Shown piece after piece: positions 9,054 to 19,805 of a stretch of DNA of 64,000 nucleotides. Position 1 is the stretch's first letter, and every line of letters begins with the position of its first letter. A program made the translations under genes and the position numbers. The DNA comes from Arsenophonus sp031446165. GTDB taxonomy: Bacteria; Pseudomonadota; Gammaproteobacteria; Enterobacterales; Enterobacteriaceae. The notes beneath the pieces were generated by a model. The model was given only the letters and a program-made list of their open reading frames with translations, had not been told where the DNA came from and did no database searches. The DNA is taken from NCBI GenBank assembly GCA_031446165.1, contig CP132905.1, forward strand, positions 620,001-684,000, written 5' to 3'.

Positions 9054-12000
9054 TTATGGCATACCAAACAATTTATCTAAACTATCAATAAATGGATAAA
9101 CAGGAAGATTATAATAAATACCATAATCATGAAAATTTTGAGAATGAATACCTCGTAAAAAAAGATATATCACTCCACCAAAATGTTTCTGATAATTATA
9201 GTAAGGTAATCGATTACGCAAATACCGATGAACAGCTAAAGTATACAATTGATATTGTAGATCATACCTATGATAAATCATTGACTTTTCTATTTCTTGT
9301 TGATTATATGAAAAAGAATTTTCTCCTAACCAATTAGATTTATAATCAATTAAATAAAATTTTTTTTTCCAAAAAACAATCAAATCAATATAACCTTTTA
9401 AAACTCCTTTTACTTGTTCAAAATCTAAAGGAGGGCAATTTTTAGATAAAACATCGTATTGATGTGCAAGATTATCTAATAAGGATGGATGTAATATTTT
9501 TTTTATTGAAAAACAAAATTTCATTTCATTTAATCGATATTCAGAAAGAATATTTGATAATTTAAAATCATTTTCAATTAATCGTGCATTAAAAATATTA
9601 ATTAACCAATTTTTTAGCATAGAAGCCCATTCAGAAGAAAAACCAAATTTTTCTAATCGTTCTATTAACCAAGATTCTTTAGGATCTTCATTAAATGGTA
9701 ACAATTCTAAAATTGAATGCAAAAAATTTCCAGCTATAACTCCTTTAGGGAAGGTATGAACATTTTTTTCAGACTCTTCTTTTTGGCAGAAAAAACTATT
9801 GCTATTTTGATAATTTTTTAAATTAAAATTTGATGTTTGTAAATTTAAATCACAATTTAAATTATTATCAATCACTTTATTTGATAATGTAGTAACATCC
9901 TGATTTTTTAAATGTGAATAACTAGTTACTTTCCATACATCATCAATCGTTCCTGAAAATTTCTTAGCCAATAATTTTACAATTCTATTCTTTTTACAAT
10001 AAGAAGAAAAGGTATGAATATTATTAGTTAATGTAATACCAATATTATTATTAACTAACGACCTCAAAGCATCAAGTAATAAAGCAGCATTACCTTTTTT
10101 TCCATTTTGTAATAAATAACCTAATGCACTTTTATGTAAATCAGTATCACAAGTTACCTGCTTATTACGTTTTTTACATAACGGTGCTACACCAACGCTA
10201 CAATGATAAATTGCACGTGTTAAAGCAACATATAACAAACGTAAATCTTCTGCTAAACGTTCTTCATCAGCTAATTTAAGATTTTTTGGATTATTTGTAA
10301 GATCTAGACATATTTGAAATTTTTTTCTTTCATGAAAAATTGCTAATTTTTGTTCTGAAAATTGACATATAAAAGGTAACCAAACAATTGGGTATTCCAA
10401 ACCTTTAGACTTATGAATCGTACTAATAGAGATAAAATTTTTGTTATTTTCTAAACGCCTTTGTTGATTTTCCAATAATGGATCAGGTTTATCAATTTGT
10501 TCTGCTAACCAACAAATAAGAGCACTTTTATTATTGAATTCTGATTCAGATTCTTGTAATAATTCAAACAAATGCATAACATCCATTAAACGTCTTTCTC
10601 CATTTATAGTATCACTCAACAAGTTTTTAGCTATACGTTGATTACTTATCATACCTCTGAACATTGCTAAAATACCATAACGTTCCCAAATTAATAAATA
10701 ATGATGAAATTCTCTGATCCAAATTTCTAATTGATTATCATTGTTATTTAATTCTTCAATTTCTTGTGCATTTAAACCTATTAAAGCTGTCGCTAGGGAA
10801 CGTCGAAGAATTTCTTCTCTTTCTGGTGAAAGAACTGCTTGTAATAACCATAATATATCACGTGCTTCAGAAGTAGAAAAAACACTTTCGTAATTAGAAA
10901 GAAAAACTGATGAAATATTAAATTTTCGCAATTCCTTTTGTATGATTTTTGATTCAAGACGATTTCTTACTAATATCATAATATCAGAAGCAGTCAATAT
11001 TTTCGTTTGATCGTTTTTATATAACCATGTAGTTCCATTATCTCCTCCTTTTAACCAATAATAAATTTGACTCGCACACTGATATGCCATTATTTTTTGA
11101 TATTCGGTTATTGATACTTTATCTTGATCAAAATAGTTAAAATTTAATGCTGATAATTCTTTTTTTTGATGAATTAATCCCCAATTTTGATTAGCATAAC
11201 CTGAATTAACTGTATGAAATGGTATTTCTTTGAATAAAAATGGGTTTTTAACACGGCTAAATAAATGATTAATCGCTTCTACCATGTTTGATGAAGAACG
11301 CCAATTAGTATCTAATCTATAATGTGCTTGAATTTTATTTTTAGCTTTTATATAACTAAAAATATCAGCACCACGAAAAGCATAAATGGCTTGTTTAGGA
11401 TCTCCTATAAAAAATATAGCAGAATATTTATATCCATCATAAATATTTTTAAAAATTTTATTTTGTTTTGGATCCGTATCTTGATACTCATCTATCATGA
11501 CTACCGGATAACGATTACGAATTATATTTCTCAAACGTTCACTATTTTTTTCATATAATACATTTTCTAATTTATCTAATAAATCATCAAATCCTATTTC
11601 TTGACGCTCTATTTTTTCTTTCATGATAATTTTACGAACATCAATAATGGCTTGTGATATAAAAATATTACGTAATGTATGAGATTGTTCTAAAAACCTA
11701 TCAATAGCACAGAAAACCTGATGCTGCGGTATTTCATTATTACTATTTGTTTTATTTATTAATTCCGATTGAGAAAAGCGAACTAATTCTTTTGGTATTT
11801 TATTATCTATTATATTTGATTGTGTCCATCTAGTAACCACATCCAACCAAATAAGTAAATTGCGGCGATTATAACTCCTTTTATTAATCCCTGAATTAAC
11901 AATCAAAGAAAAAAAATCATTTAAATTCAACATCCATATTTTTTTTATTATCTTAATAGTATTAATGATCGTTGCATGGCATTGGGTTATTGATTGAGAT

Positions 12001-12674
12001 TGAAGTGATTCATTAAAAAAAAAAGGTATTTCCCCCTGCAAATAAGGCTTAATTTCATATAAAAGTGCTTCTGGACCACTCCACTTATCTGCAATAATTG
12101 TTGATACACAATACTCTAATGAATAACAGTTAGATCGCCAAAAATCAGCACAAGCTTGTCTTTGTAAAACAGATTCATTTTTTATAATTGATTGTCTAAA
12201 TAACATTCTTGATTCAAGTGCATTATATGATAGTATGCTTTTACAAAATCCATGTATTGTATAAATTGCTGCTTCATCCATTTGATGTTCGGCAGATAAT
12301 AACCATTTAGCGGCTATATTTTTATCTACAATAGAAACTAGTAAGATTTTGTATATTGATTCCTTTGAAAACCCTAACCCATTTCTCATACAAGCCATTC
12401 TCATCTGATAAATATTATGACGAATACGTGCTCGTAACTCATTGGTTGCAGCTTCAGTAAAAGTTAGCACTAAAATTTCTTTAACATTTAATCGTTTTAA
12501 AAAAGCATTCTTTTTTCCAATTTTTAACAATAATCGTAAATAAAGCAAAGCTATAGTGTAAGTTTTTCCGGTTCCCGCTGAAGCTTCTATAAGTCTTTGA
12601 CCATAAAGAGGAAAATTATAAGGATTTAATTGAATAATTTTTTTTTTATGATTCCTCATGTGTATTGTCCACAT
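9054..12674 (-). CDS. recB: Exodeoxyribonuclease V subunit beta (RecB helicase-nuclease)
   Basis: RecB is the 3'-5' helicase and the sole nuclease of RecBCD. The 1206 residues compare with 1180 in E. coli. Walker A is ASAGTGKT at 31-38, the UvrD-type Walker B is VMIDEYQDTDP, and STIHKSKGLEYPIVWLPF is a late helicase motif. The C-terminal nuclease domain keeps the metal-binding GYIDLIVF and LIDYKSN motif, so the enzyme should cut DNA. Two in-frame ATGs compete, 12674 and 12659; neither has a good ribosome site. The shorter form is nearer the E. coli N-terminus. recB sits between recD and recC, with ptrA removed from in front of it. Confidence 0.96.
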   Translation of the reverse strand: MWTIHMRNHKKKIIQLNPYNFPLYGQRLIEASAGTGKTYTIALLYLRLLLKIGKKNAFLKRLNVKEILVLTFTEAATNELRARIRHNIYQMRMACMRNGLGFSKESIYKILLVSIVDKNIAAKWLLSAEHQMDEAAIYTIHGFCKSILSYNALESRMLFRQSIIKNESVLQRQACADFWRSNCYSLEYCVSTIIADKWSGPEALLYEIKPYLQGEIPFFFNESLQSQSITQCHATIINTIKIIKKIWMLNLNDFFSLIVNSGINKRSYNRRNLLIWLDVVTRWTQSNIIDNKIPKELVRFSQSELINKTNSNNEIPQHQVFCAIDRFLEQSHTLRNIFISQAIIDVRKIIMKEKIERQEIGFDDLLDKLENVLYEKNSERLRNIIRNRYPVVMIDEYQDTDPKQNKIFKNIYDGYKYSAIFFIGDPKQAIYAFRGADIFSYIKAKNKIQAHYRLDTNWRSSSNMVEAINHLFSRVKNPFLFKEIPFHTVNSGYANQNWGLIHQKKELSALNFNYFDQDKVSITEYQKIMAYQCASQIYYWLKGGDNGTTWLYKNDQTKILTASDIMILVRNRLESKIIQKELRKFNISSVFLSNYESVFSTSEARDILWLLQAVLSPEREEILRRSLATALIGLNAQEIEELNNNDNQLEIWIREFHHYLLIWERYGILAMFRGMISNQRIAKNLLSDTINGERRLMDVMHLFELLQESESEFNNKSALICWLAEQIDKPDPLLENQQRRLENNKNFISISTIHKSKGLEYPIVWLPFICQFSEQKLAIFHERKKFQICLDLTNNPKNLKLADEERLAEDLRLLYVALTRAIYHCSVGVAPLCKKRNKQVTCDTDLHKSALGYLLQNGKKGNAALLLDALRSLVNNNIGITLTNNIHTFSSYCKKNRIVKLLAKKFSGTIDDVWKVTSYSHLKNQDVTTLSNKVIDNNLNCDLNLQTSNFNLKNYQNSNSFFCQKEESEKNVHTFPKGVIAGNFLHSILELLPFNEDPKESWLIERLEKFGFSSEWASMLKNWLINIFNARLIENDFKLSNILSEYRLNEMKFCFSIKKILHPSLLDNLAHQYDVLSKNCPPLDFEQVKGVLKGYIDLIVFWKKKFYLIDYKSNWLGENSFSYNQQEIEKSMIYHRYDLQYQLYTLAVHRYLRNRLPYYNYQKHFGGVIYLFLRGIHSQNFHDYGIYYNLPVYPFIDSLDKLFGMP

Positions 12675-13309
12675 TCAATAATTTTCTGATAAATTTAGAT
12701 ATCATTTTAATAAATAAAAATTTTGAATTTATAATAAATATACTTATTAACTTTTTAAAAATATTAGAAAATTTTATAAAACCATATCTTTTAATTAATA
12801 CTAAATTAACAAATTTTAGTAAATTACAAAATATTTTATATAAATATATTTAAATGCTTAAAAATTTAATAAAATGTATTGCTAAAATAGATATTTTAAA
12901 AATAAAAAACAAAAATACTTTTAAAAAAAGTATATATATTATTATTATGGTATAAATTATATTTTTTAAAAAATATTTTAATAAATATCAACTATTATAT
13001 TTATAATATTTATTAAATAAATTTATGCGTATTCTTTAAATTATGATGGCTATAATTTTTTATAAAAAAGTTTAAATTACTATAAAAAACTATAAAAAAT
13101 GATTTTATTTTTTAAAAAATATCAACACACTATATTTATATGTATGAATTTAATAAATTATCAAAAATAATATTGTATTAATATATAAATTTAATAAAAA
13201 ATGAAGTAGTTTATAAAAAAACATAAAATTAAACTTTTTATCAGATATGTTATCATATGTATTTACAAAATATCTCTTTAAAAAAGAGTAGCGATTCACT
13301 ATACTATAT
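12675..13309. other. Desert where ptrA stood (recB to recC)
   Basis: About 635 bases. E. coli carries the protease III gene ptrA, nearly 3 kb, between recC and recB. No trace of a reading frame remains, only A/T runs and a 10-bp doublet ACTATAAAAA near 13080. A small hairpin lies at 13274-13288. Confidence 0.5.
13274..13288 (-). terminator. Possible recC terminator hairpin
   Basis: CTCTTT and AAAGAG form a perfect 6-bp stem around a 3-base loop, about 20 bases past the recC stop. The T-tail on the minus strand is short. A weak call. Confidence 0.3.
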
Positions 13310-16300
13310 TTATAAAATATACTTTTTATTTTTTAAATAAATGGTCATTGGAAATAAATAAAGCAAAGTATTCTTTTTTATTTCATTTAACAAATTAACG
13401 TCTACTGTACTAAAGGCTCGTCTAATATAAATATTCTGCATTTCCCCTGATTGATTATAACAACCTTCTAAAGATTCCATAAGTTTTATGTTTGCTTTTT
13501 TTAAAATAACATCCGATTGAAAATTAAATTGATTATTTTTTATATCATAGCATGATATTAACCAATTCCACCCACTTTTTAATAAAAGTGGTAATGGTTT
13601 ATTCATACCTTTTTCATAACCATTTATTAATTCTTGTAAATATATTTTTGCTTGACATTTATTAACTACATCAAAACACCATTCGGTATTATTTTCACCA
13701 AAATAGTAACTTTTTCCAAGATTGAATGTTATACAAAAAACTAAATGTTCTATCCATAATGATAATCCATCAATAACTGTTAATCTTGCAGGTCGATAAC
13801 GAATCACTCCATGTTTTTGAATATTTTTTAATTCCCCAATTAAATCATTGTTTTTAAAAGATTTTATAAATAATTTACTAAAAGATTTTCCATAATACAT
13901 TTTTACTTTATCAGCTAATGGCTGTATATCTTTTATTTGCTTTTCCCAAAAAATACGGGCAAAATTTTTTACTGGTAATACACCAGTCGCAAAAAAATTA
14001 AAAAATAATGTCTCCGATAGTTTCTTATTAATCATAGCATCAAGTAAAAACTTTTTAAGTTTATATTGTTCTAAATTATTCATAAAAAAAGGTTCTTCTT
14101 CTGGTAACTGAATTACTTTATTTAAAAAATTAATTTTTAACCTTTTTCTAAAAAAAGCTACAATAGGGTTCCGATAAAAAAATAATAATTCTTCTAATGA
14201 GATTTCATTATAAACTTTTATGATTGGCAAAAAACCAGTACAAAAAATAGACTGTGTATGGTCTTTTCTTCTCTGTACTGCAGATAACCATTCATCTGCA
14301 TAACTCTGATGCACACTGTGTGAAAAATAATTTTCTATAGAAAAGGGGGTTCTGGTATGCTTAATAAGCAAATGTTGTTTTATTTTTTTAGCACTTTCAT
14401 CAACATTTAAATTTTCATCACCTTCTAAACAAAAACTATAACTGATATAATCCATTAATTCGCTTAACAAAATTGAAGGATTATACATCTGATTATCATG
14501 TATCGCATATCCAATATAACTCAAATACAAAAATTGAGAAGTTGAATTTAAAACCTCTAAAAATAAACAATAATCATGATCTCTATATGTTTTATCACCA
14601 TATTTTGGTTTTTCTTCAATTAAATTAAACCCAATGGATTTTATTAAACGTGGATATACTTTCTCATTCATACCTAACAAACAAACCACTTTAAATGGAA
14701 CAGAACAGATAGGCATAAAAGTACAAAAATTTATTTCACCAGAAAAAAAACATTGGTTTTTTTGTATATCATTAAAAAATATCAAAAATTCATCGCGAAT
14801 AATAGATATAGGAACAACATTTTTATATTTTGCAACGATTCCAATTTTAAGAATTTCATGCCATTTTTGTAATAAAAAAACAAATGTGGATTCGTTATTT
14901 TTATCAAAATAAAAAAAAGAATCTAATAAATATTTACATAATGGCAGCCATGCCGATAATTTTCTTTCCTTATTAAGGATATTCCTCCATTTCCATAATA
15001 AATCAATAAATTTAGCTAATTTTCCAACAGATTCTGCAGCTAAACCTTGACATTCATTATAAGGTAAAATATCCTCCCAAATTCCAAAATCACTATCCAT
15101 AGCATAACCTAACAACATTCTATTTAAACCAAAATCCCAGGTATTTTTACCTGTTATTGGTAACTTCAACATCTTCACATTTTCATCATTAATACCCCAA
15201 CAAATTCCAGATTCCACAACCCATTGACGTAAACAATCTAATTCTTCTTCATCAATAGCAAATCGACGAGCTACTGCAGGTATTTCTAATAAATGTATTA
15301 CTTCTTTTGTGGTAAAGCGGATTTTAGGTAAATCCAGAAAAAATAAAAAAACTTTAAAAATAGGATCAATTCCTCTTAATTTTTTACCGGAAACAGAAAC
15401 AGGTAGCCTGCGTTCTTGAGATACATAAGTAAAAACGGCGTTTATATAAGGCTCATAATCATCTATATTAGTCACCATAACAATAATATCTTTTGGTTTT
15501 AGTTTTTGGTCTTTTTCAAATAAACTTAACAAATAATCTTGTAGTATTTCAACTTCTCTTTTTATACTATGACATGCATGAAATGTTATTGATGCATCTT
15601 TTTTGTTTAATCTTCTTTTTAATAAACTATTATTAAAAGTTTCTGGTGTTAAACCAAGTTGACTATAATTTTTGAAATTTAAAATATCTCTCTGAATTTG
15701 ATGTAACAAAGAATTGCCAGATATATCTACAAAAGCATTTACTTGATGTACTTTATCTAACTCAGAAAGATAATAAAAATAATCTCTACTTAATTTCCCC
15801 CAAGAAACCAATAATGGATTTACAATTGATTTTTTATCATATAAAACATTAGGTAAATCATTATTTAAAAAGTCAGAAATTTTATATTTATAAAAATAAT
15901 TTTGTGACTTATCTCTTGCACTTTTATATTTTTTAATATAAGAATAGCAATTATTATTACCATAATAATAACGGCATGGATTAATATTTATTAAATAAAC
16001 ATTCATATGCTCCCCAAGAGCATGCAATATTTTTATATAAATAGGTGGCAAAATTGAAATACCAAAAAAAAACACACGTTTTGGAAATTTAACATCTGAA
16101 AACATTTTAAGATACAAACAATTTATAAATTGATGATAAAAATTTTCTTGATAAAATTTAGGATAACTAACTTTTTTACTATATTGAATTAATTCCACCC
16201 AAAGCTTTTTCTGCCATTCTTGATGATCACTTAAACCTTCTACTAATTTTCCATTATACCATTTTTCTAACCATTCTGGACGATAAATTAAATATTGATG

Positions 16301-16705
16301 AAATATCTCAGTAATTTGACATGACAATTGGTATAATTTACATTTATTTAAATCTTCCTCAAGATAATCCTTTAATAATTTAAACATAGGTTTGTATATT
16401 AACGAAGGTAAAATTTGCATTACTTTCCAAATCATTGTTCTTTTATTAAAAATACTTTCTTCTGCAATATTTAATAAAATACGAGAAAATATTTTATAAA
16501 AAAAAGTCGAAGGTAAAAGAAAGGAAATATTAGCTACAACATCTAATTTTTTTACCAGTTCTATTTCTAACCAATTTGAAATATTTAAATTTTGAACTAC
16601 AATAATTTCTTTTTCAAATGGATTAGTTAAAGGTTTTTTTTGTATGAGATTAGTAATAATGTCTACATGAATCTTTAATTTATTGGAATGATAAATATGT
16701 AACAT
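13310..16705 (-). CDS. recC: Exodeoxyribonuclease V subunit gamma (RecC)
   Basis: RecC holds the RecBCD complex together, splits the duplex and carries the channel that reads Chi. The 1131 residues match the family (1122 in E. coli) and align end to end from MLHIYHSNKL to the C-terminus. Well conserved stretches include SITFHACHS, the DIIVMVTNIDDYEPYINAVF segment, VCLLGMNEKVYPR and YLSYIGYAIHDN. The frame is unbroken over 3.4 kb of AT-rich sequence, which indicates selection. With recB and recD it completes the enzyme. Whether this RecC still recognises the E. coli Chi octamer cannot be read from the sequence. Confidence 0.96.
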   Translation of the reverse strand: MLHIYHSNKLKIHVDIITNLIQKKPLTNPFEKEIIVVQNLNISNWLEIELVKKLDVVANISFLLPSTFFYKIFSRILLNIAEESIFNKRTMIWKVMQILPSLIYKPMFKLLKDYLEEDLNKCKLYQLSCQITEIFHQYLIYRPEWLEKWYNGKLVEGLSDHQEWQKKLWVELIQYSKKVSYPKFYQENFYHQFINCLYLKMFSDVKFPKRVFFFGISILPPIYIKILHALGEHMNVYLININPCRYYYGNNNCYSYIKKYKSARDKSQNYFYKYKISDFLNNDLPNVLYDKKSIVNPLLVSWGKLSRDYFYYLSELDKVHQVNAFVDISGNSLLHQIQRDILNFKNYSQLGLTPETFNNSLLKRRLNKKDASITFHACHSIKREVEILQDYLLSLFEKDQKLKPKDIIVMVTNIDDYEPYINAVFTYVSQERRLPVSVSGKKLRGIDPIFKVFLFFLDLPKIRFTTKEVIHLLEIPAVARRFAIDEEELDCLRQWVVESGICWGINDENVKMLKLPITGKNTWDFGLNRMLLGYAMDSDFGIWEDILPYNECQGLAAESVGKLAKFIDLLWKWRNILNKERKLSAWLPLCKYLLDSFFYFDKNNESTFVFLLQKWHEILKIGIVAKYKNVVPISIIRDEFLIFFNDIQKNQCFFSGEINFCTFMPICSVPFKVVCLLGMNEKVYPRLIKSIGFNLIEEKPKYGDKTYRDHDYCLFLEVLNSTSQFLYLSYIGYAIHDNQMYNPSILLSELMDYISYSFCLEGDENLNVDESAKKIKQHLLIKHTRTPFSIENYFSHSVHQSYADEWLSAVQRRKDHTQSIFCTGFLPIIKVYNEISLEELLFFYRNPIVAFFRKRLKINFLNKVIQLPEEEPFFMNNLEQYKLKKFLLDAMINKKLSETLFFNFFATGVLPVKNFARIFWEKQIKDIQPLADKVKMYYGKSFSKLFIKSFKNNDLIGELKNIQKHGVIRYRPARLTVIDGLSLWIEHLVFCITFNLGKSYYFGENNTEWCFDVVNKCQAKIYLQELINGYEKGMNKPLPLLLKSGWNWLISCYDIKNNQFNFQSDVILKKANIKLMESLEGCYNQSGEMQNIYIRRAFSTVDVNLLNEIKKNTLLYLFPMTIYLKNKKYIL

Positions 16706-17742
16706 AACATCTCTTCAAGATATAGGATTGATTTAATATCAAATTAAATGAAATGATTTTTAAAAAAATCAAACATATTAAAAATATATAACAATAATAT
16801 TAAATTTTTACATTAATATATTTTATAAAAAAATTTTTTAATATATAATATCTATAAGTAAAATAAATAAATAATTTAATAAAATTAAACTTTTTAAGTT
16901 TTTGAAAATTTTAAAACATAAAATTATAATTTATAACTTATTCATAATAACAAATATAATTTAATTCTTAAAAAAAACTGTTTTTTATTTAAAATTATTT
17001 TATCAAAAAAAAATATAATTTTTTATGTTTTTTGCTGCACTAAAAAATAAACAAATAACTTTGATTCTAAAAATATTAAAAATGAAAGTATTTTTATTTA
17101 AAATAAACATTTATTTATATGTTTATATGATAGTTTTATTTTTTTAAAATTTAAACCAATAAAAAAGTTTATAAATTACCTTTAATTTAAAATTTTCTAT
17201 ACATATAAATTTTAATTCATCTATTCATATATAAATTATCAACAATAGCCTACTAAAAAAATAAAATCTTTTTTACCGAACATTTACAAGAAAGTATAAA
17301 ACTTTATATTAAATTAAATGTAATACATTAAAAAAAATTTAAATATTCTATTTTTAATAAAAAATTATGAAAAATATTTATTTTTAATCAGATATATAAA
17401 TCAGTCAAAGAATATTTTATATTTTATATAATAAAAATATCATCAAAAAACTAATTGTTTTTAAATTCAAAAAAATAGCAACAATATATAATATAAAAAT
17501 ATTTTTCAAAATTTAGTAAAATTTTATCTGCATTTTTTTATTTTTTTTATAAAAACATCAATTTTTTAATTTAATAATGAAAAAAGTATATTTTTTACAA
17601 TTTTAAAAAAAATATTTACATAAAATTTGAAGTATTTTGGAATAAATTTTTAAAATTATTAAAATATCTATATATCACTGGTTATTAATAACATCTAATA
17701 ATTAACGATTTCTACAAAAAATAGTAAAATATTAAAAATAAA
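16706..17742. other. Desert where the ppd genes stood (recC to thyA)
   Basis: About 1040 bases of near-pure A+T with no ORF. In E. coli the small prepilin-like genes ppdABC/ygdB lie between recC and thyA. An 8-bp AT hairpin (ATAAACAT/ATGTTTAT) lies at 17103-17126. Nothing else stands out. Confidence 0.5.
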
Positions 17743-17784
17743 AATTAAATATCCATTGGCTACACAGTAAATGGATATTTAATT
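17743..17784 (-). terminator. thyA terminator overlapping the stop codon
   Basis: AATTAAATATCCATT (17743-17757) and AATGGATATTTAATT (17770-17784) are perfect 15-bp inverted arms around a 12-base loop that contains the thyA TAG. On the minus strand the hairpin runs straight into TTTTTATTTTT. The coding arm encodes the last residues of ThyA, so one stretch serves both coding and termination. It is among the strongest non-coding signals in the window. Confidence 0.75.
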
Positions 17785-18611
17785 GCATTATGATATTGAT
17801 AGTCAATCACTGAAAAGTCCTTACTAGTAACCCAAGTTTCGATATCCTTTAATGTTTTAATATCAGGATTAATAATGAGCTTAGGCAAACGATAAGGAAT
17901 GCGTTTTAACTGAATATCACACATTATAGAAAGTTGATTTTCATAAATATGCGCATTAACTATTTTATGATATGCCTTCCCTACTTTATACCCAGTGATT
18001 TGAGCAATCAATGCCAATAAAACAAAACATTGAATTTGGTTGAAATTTAAACCTAAAGCAACATCACAACTACGTTGATATGAAGTTAAATACAATTTAT
18101 CCCCTAAAATTGAAAAAGTATGAGTATGCATGCAAGGACGTAAACAACCTAAATCAAACTCACCAGGATTATAAAAAGTGATAATTTCTGCACGATCATC
18201 AATTCCCATAGAAAGGTGATTAATCACTTTTTTTAATTGATCCAAACAAGTGCCATCTAAACGTCTCCATGACCTTCCTTGAACTCCATAAACTCTTCCC
18301 ATATCATCTTTACCTTTACGATTGGGATTATTAATCCATGCTAAATTTTCATTTGCATTTGCATTCCATGTATTACAACCAAGATCTCGAAATTGTGAAG
18401 CATTGCAATACCCTCTTATATATCCTAATAATTCAGAAATGGCAGGTTTATAAAAACTTTTACGAGTAGTAATTAAAGGAAATTTATTATTAGCAACATC
18501 ATATTCAAAATCGACATTAATCACAGTCAAACATCGCACACCAGTGCGTTTATTTTTAATCCAATAGCCTTCATTAATAATACGTTTGCATAAATTTAAA
18601 TATTGGTACAT
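17760..18611 (-). CDS. thyA: Thymidylate synthase, long form
   Basis: Converts dUMP to dTMP with methylene-tetrahydrofolate, yielding dihydrofolate that FolA recycles. The protein is 283 residues, about 20 more than E. coli ThyA (264), and follows the long form I know from Vibrio: KRTGVRCLTVINVDFEYDVA, DMGRVYGVQGRSW, catalytic Cys160 in CLRPCMHTHTF, and YQRSCDVALGLNFN. I chose the ATG at 18611 because it gives the 283-residue family length and an AAGTG site 8 bases upstream; the ATG at 18617 is only 2 bases from that site. It follows lgt by about 40 bases, as in E. coli, so the locus is orthologous although the protein type is not the E. coli one. Confidence 0.95.
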   Translation of the reverse strand: MYQYLNLCKRIINEGYWIKNKRTGVRCLTVINVDFEYDVANNKFPLITTRKSFYKPAISELLGYIRGYCNASQFRDLGCNTWNANANENLAWINNPNRKGKDDMGRVYGVQGRSWRRLDGTCLDQLKKVINHLSMGIDDRAEIITFYNPGEFDLGCLRPCMHTHTFSILGDKLYLTSYQRSCDVALGLNFNQIQCFVLLALIAQITGYKVGKAYHKIVNAHIYENQLSIMCDIQLKRIPYRLPKLIINPDIKTLKDIETWVTSKDFSVIDYQYHNAIKYPFTV

Positions 18612-18651
18612 TTGCATTCACTTATAAAAAATTACTAAATAAAAAATTGCA

Positions 18652-19506
18652 TTAATATTTTTTATATGACCATTTTATTATAAAAATACCAAAAATAATC
18701 ATTGGTAACGACAAAATTTGCCCCATACTCATCCCAAAAAAAAGTCCTAATTGAAAATCTGGTTCACGAAAGAATTCAACAAAAGCACGACAAATTCCAT
18801 AAATCATTAAAAATAATCCTGATATACTGCCTTTTGGTCGTGATTTATGATCAAATACATTTAAAATTATAAATAAAACAACGCCTTCTAAAAACATTTC
18901 ATAAAGTTGAGAAGGGTGTCTTGGTAGCAACCCACCATACTTTTCTAAAATAGGAAGCAAAGTAGAATCTTGATTAACAAGCTGAATATCATGATCATGT
19001 GATCTTGGAAATAACATAGCCCAAGGAGTGTTCAATGTAACACGTCCCCACAATTCCCCATTAATAAAATTTCCAATACGTCCTATACCTAATCCAAATG
19101 GGATTAATGGAACAACAAAATCTGTAACTGCAAAAAAATGACGTCGATTTTTATATGCATACCAAAACATAACACATATAACACCTATTAAACCACCATG
19201 AAACGACATGCCTCCATTCCAAACTTTAAAAAGATAAAAAGGATCTTTTAAAAATAGCGAAAAATTATAAAATAAAACATAACCTAAACGGCCACCTATA
19301 ATCACCCCAAAAAAACTTAGATATAACAAATTTTCAACTTCAGTTTTTGTCCAACCACTATTTACTTTATTAGCCATTCTTTTTGCTGACCACATCGCAA
19401 AAAAAAATGCTATCACATACATCATACCATACCAATAAAATTCTATTGGACCAATAGAAAAAATAACAGGATCAAGATCAAGAACAATTATTGAAGCATT
19501 ATTCAT
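18652..19506 (-). CDS. lgt: Prolipoprotein diacylglyceryl transferase
   Basis: Inner-membrane enzyme that moves diacylglycerol from phosphatidylglycerol to the lipobox cysteine, the first step of lipoprotein maturation. The 284 residues compare with 291 in E. coli. Catalytic H103 (GGMSFHGG) and R143 in the signature GRIGNFINGELWGR fall at E. coli numbering, and LPRHPSQLYE and the late VEFFREPD are conserved. About seven hydrophobic segments are evident. It is cotranscribed with thyA. In E. coli ptsP separates lgt from rppH; it is missing here. A hairpin lies in its leader at 19540-19573. Confidence 0.97.
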   Translation of the reverse strand: MNNASIIVLDLDPVIFSIGPIEFYWYGMMYVIAFFFAMWSAKRMANKVNSGWTKTEVENLLYLSFFGVIIGGRLGYVLFYNFSLFLKDPFYLFKVWNGGMSFHGGLIGVICVMFWYAYKNRRHFFAVTDFVVPLIPFGLGIGRIGNFINGELWGRVTLNTPWAMLFPRSHDHDIQLVNQDSTLLPILEKYGGLLPRHPSQLYEMFLEGVVLFIILNVFDHKSRPKGSISGLFLMIYGICRAFVEFFREPDFQLGLFFGMSMGQILSLPMIIFGIFIIKWSYKKY

Positions 19507-19539
19507 TATCTAAAGTCTCTATTTTTTATGAAAATTTAT

Positions 19540-19573
19540 TGTGGTAAATTTTTATTTTTATAAAAAAGCCACA
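19540..19573 (-). other. Hairpin in the lgt leader
   Basis: TGTGG (19540-19544) pairs with CCACA (19569-19573), and the interior holds a further T-run/A-run pairing. On the minus strand it lies 34 bases before the lgt start. It may be an old terminator of the rppH-ptsP unit or a leader structure. Confidence 0.35.
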
Positions 19574-19805
19574 TAAAAAACTATAGTTATCTTATACTAC
19601 CAATAAATAAATTTATTTACTATTAAATTAAATTTACTATGACATACATATAATAACTAAAAAAGTTATTGCTTAATATCTTTATAGTAAAATCTATTAT
19701 CATGGATAATAGAAATCAATTGTTTACTGATTCTTTATATACAATTTTTCATAAAAATTAAAACTTTAAAAAAATATTTTATATTGAAACTACTTTTTAT
19801 AAATA

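Noticed and set aside
12665..12853. 62-codon open frame between recB and recC
   Set aside because: Low-complexity Asn/Ile/Leu/Lys sequence in a desert; no relation to ptrA.
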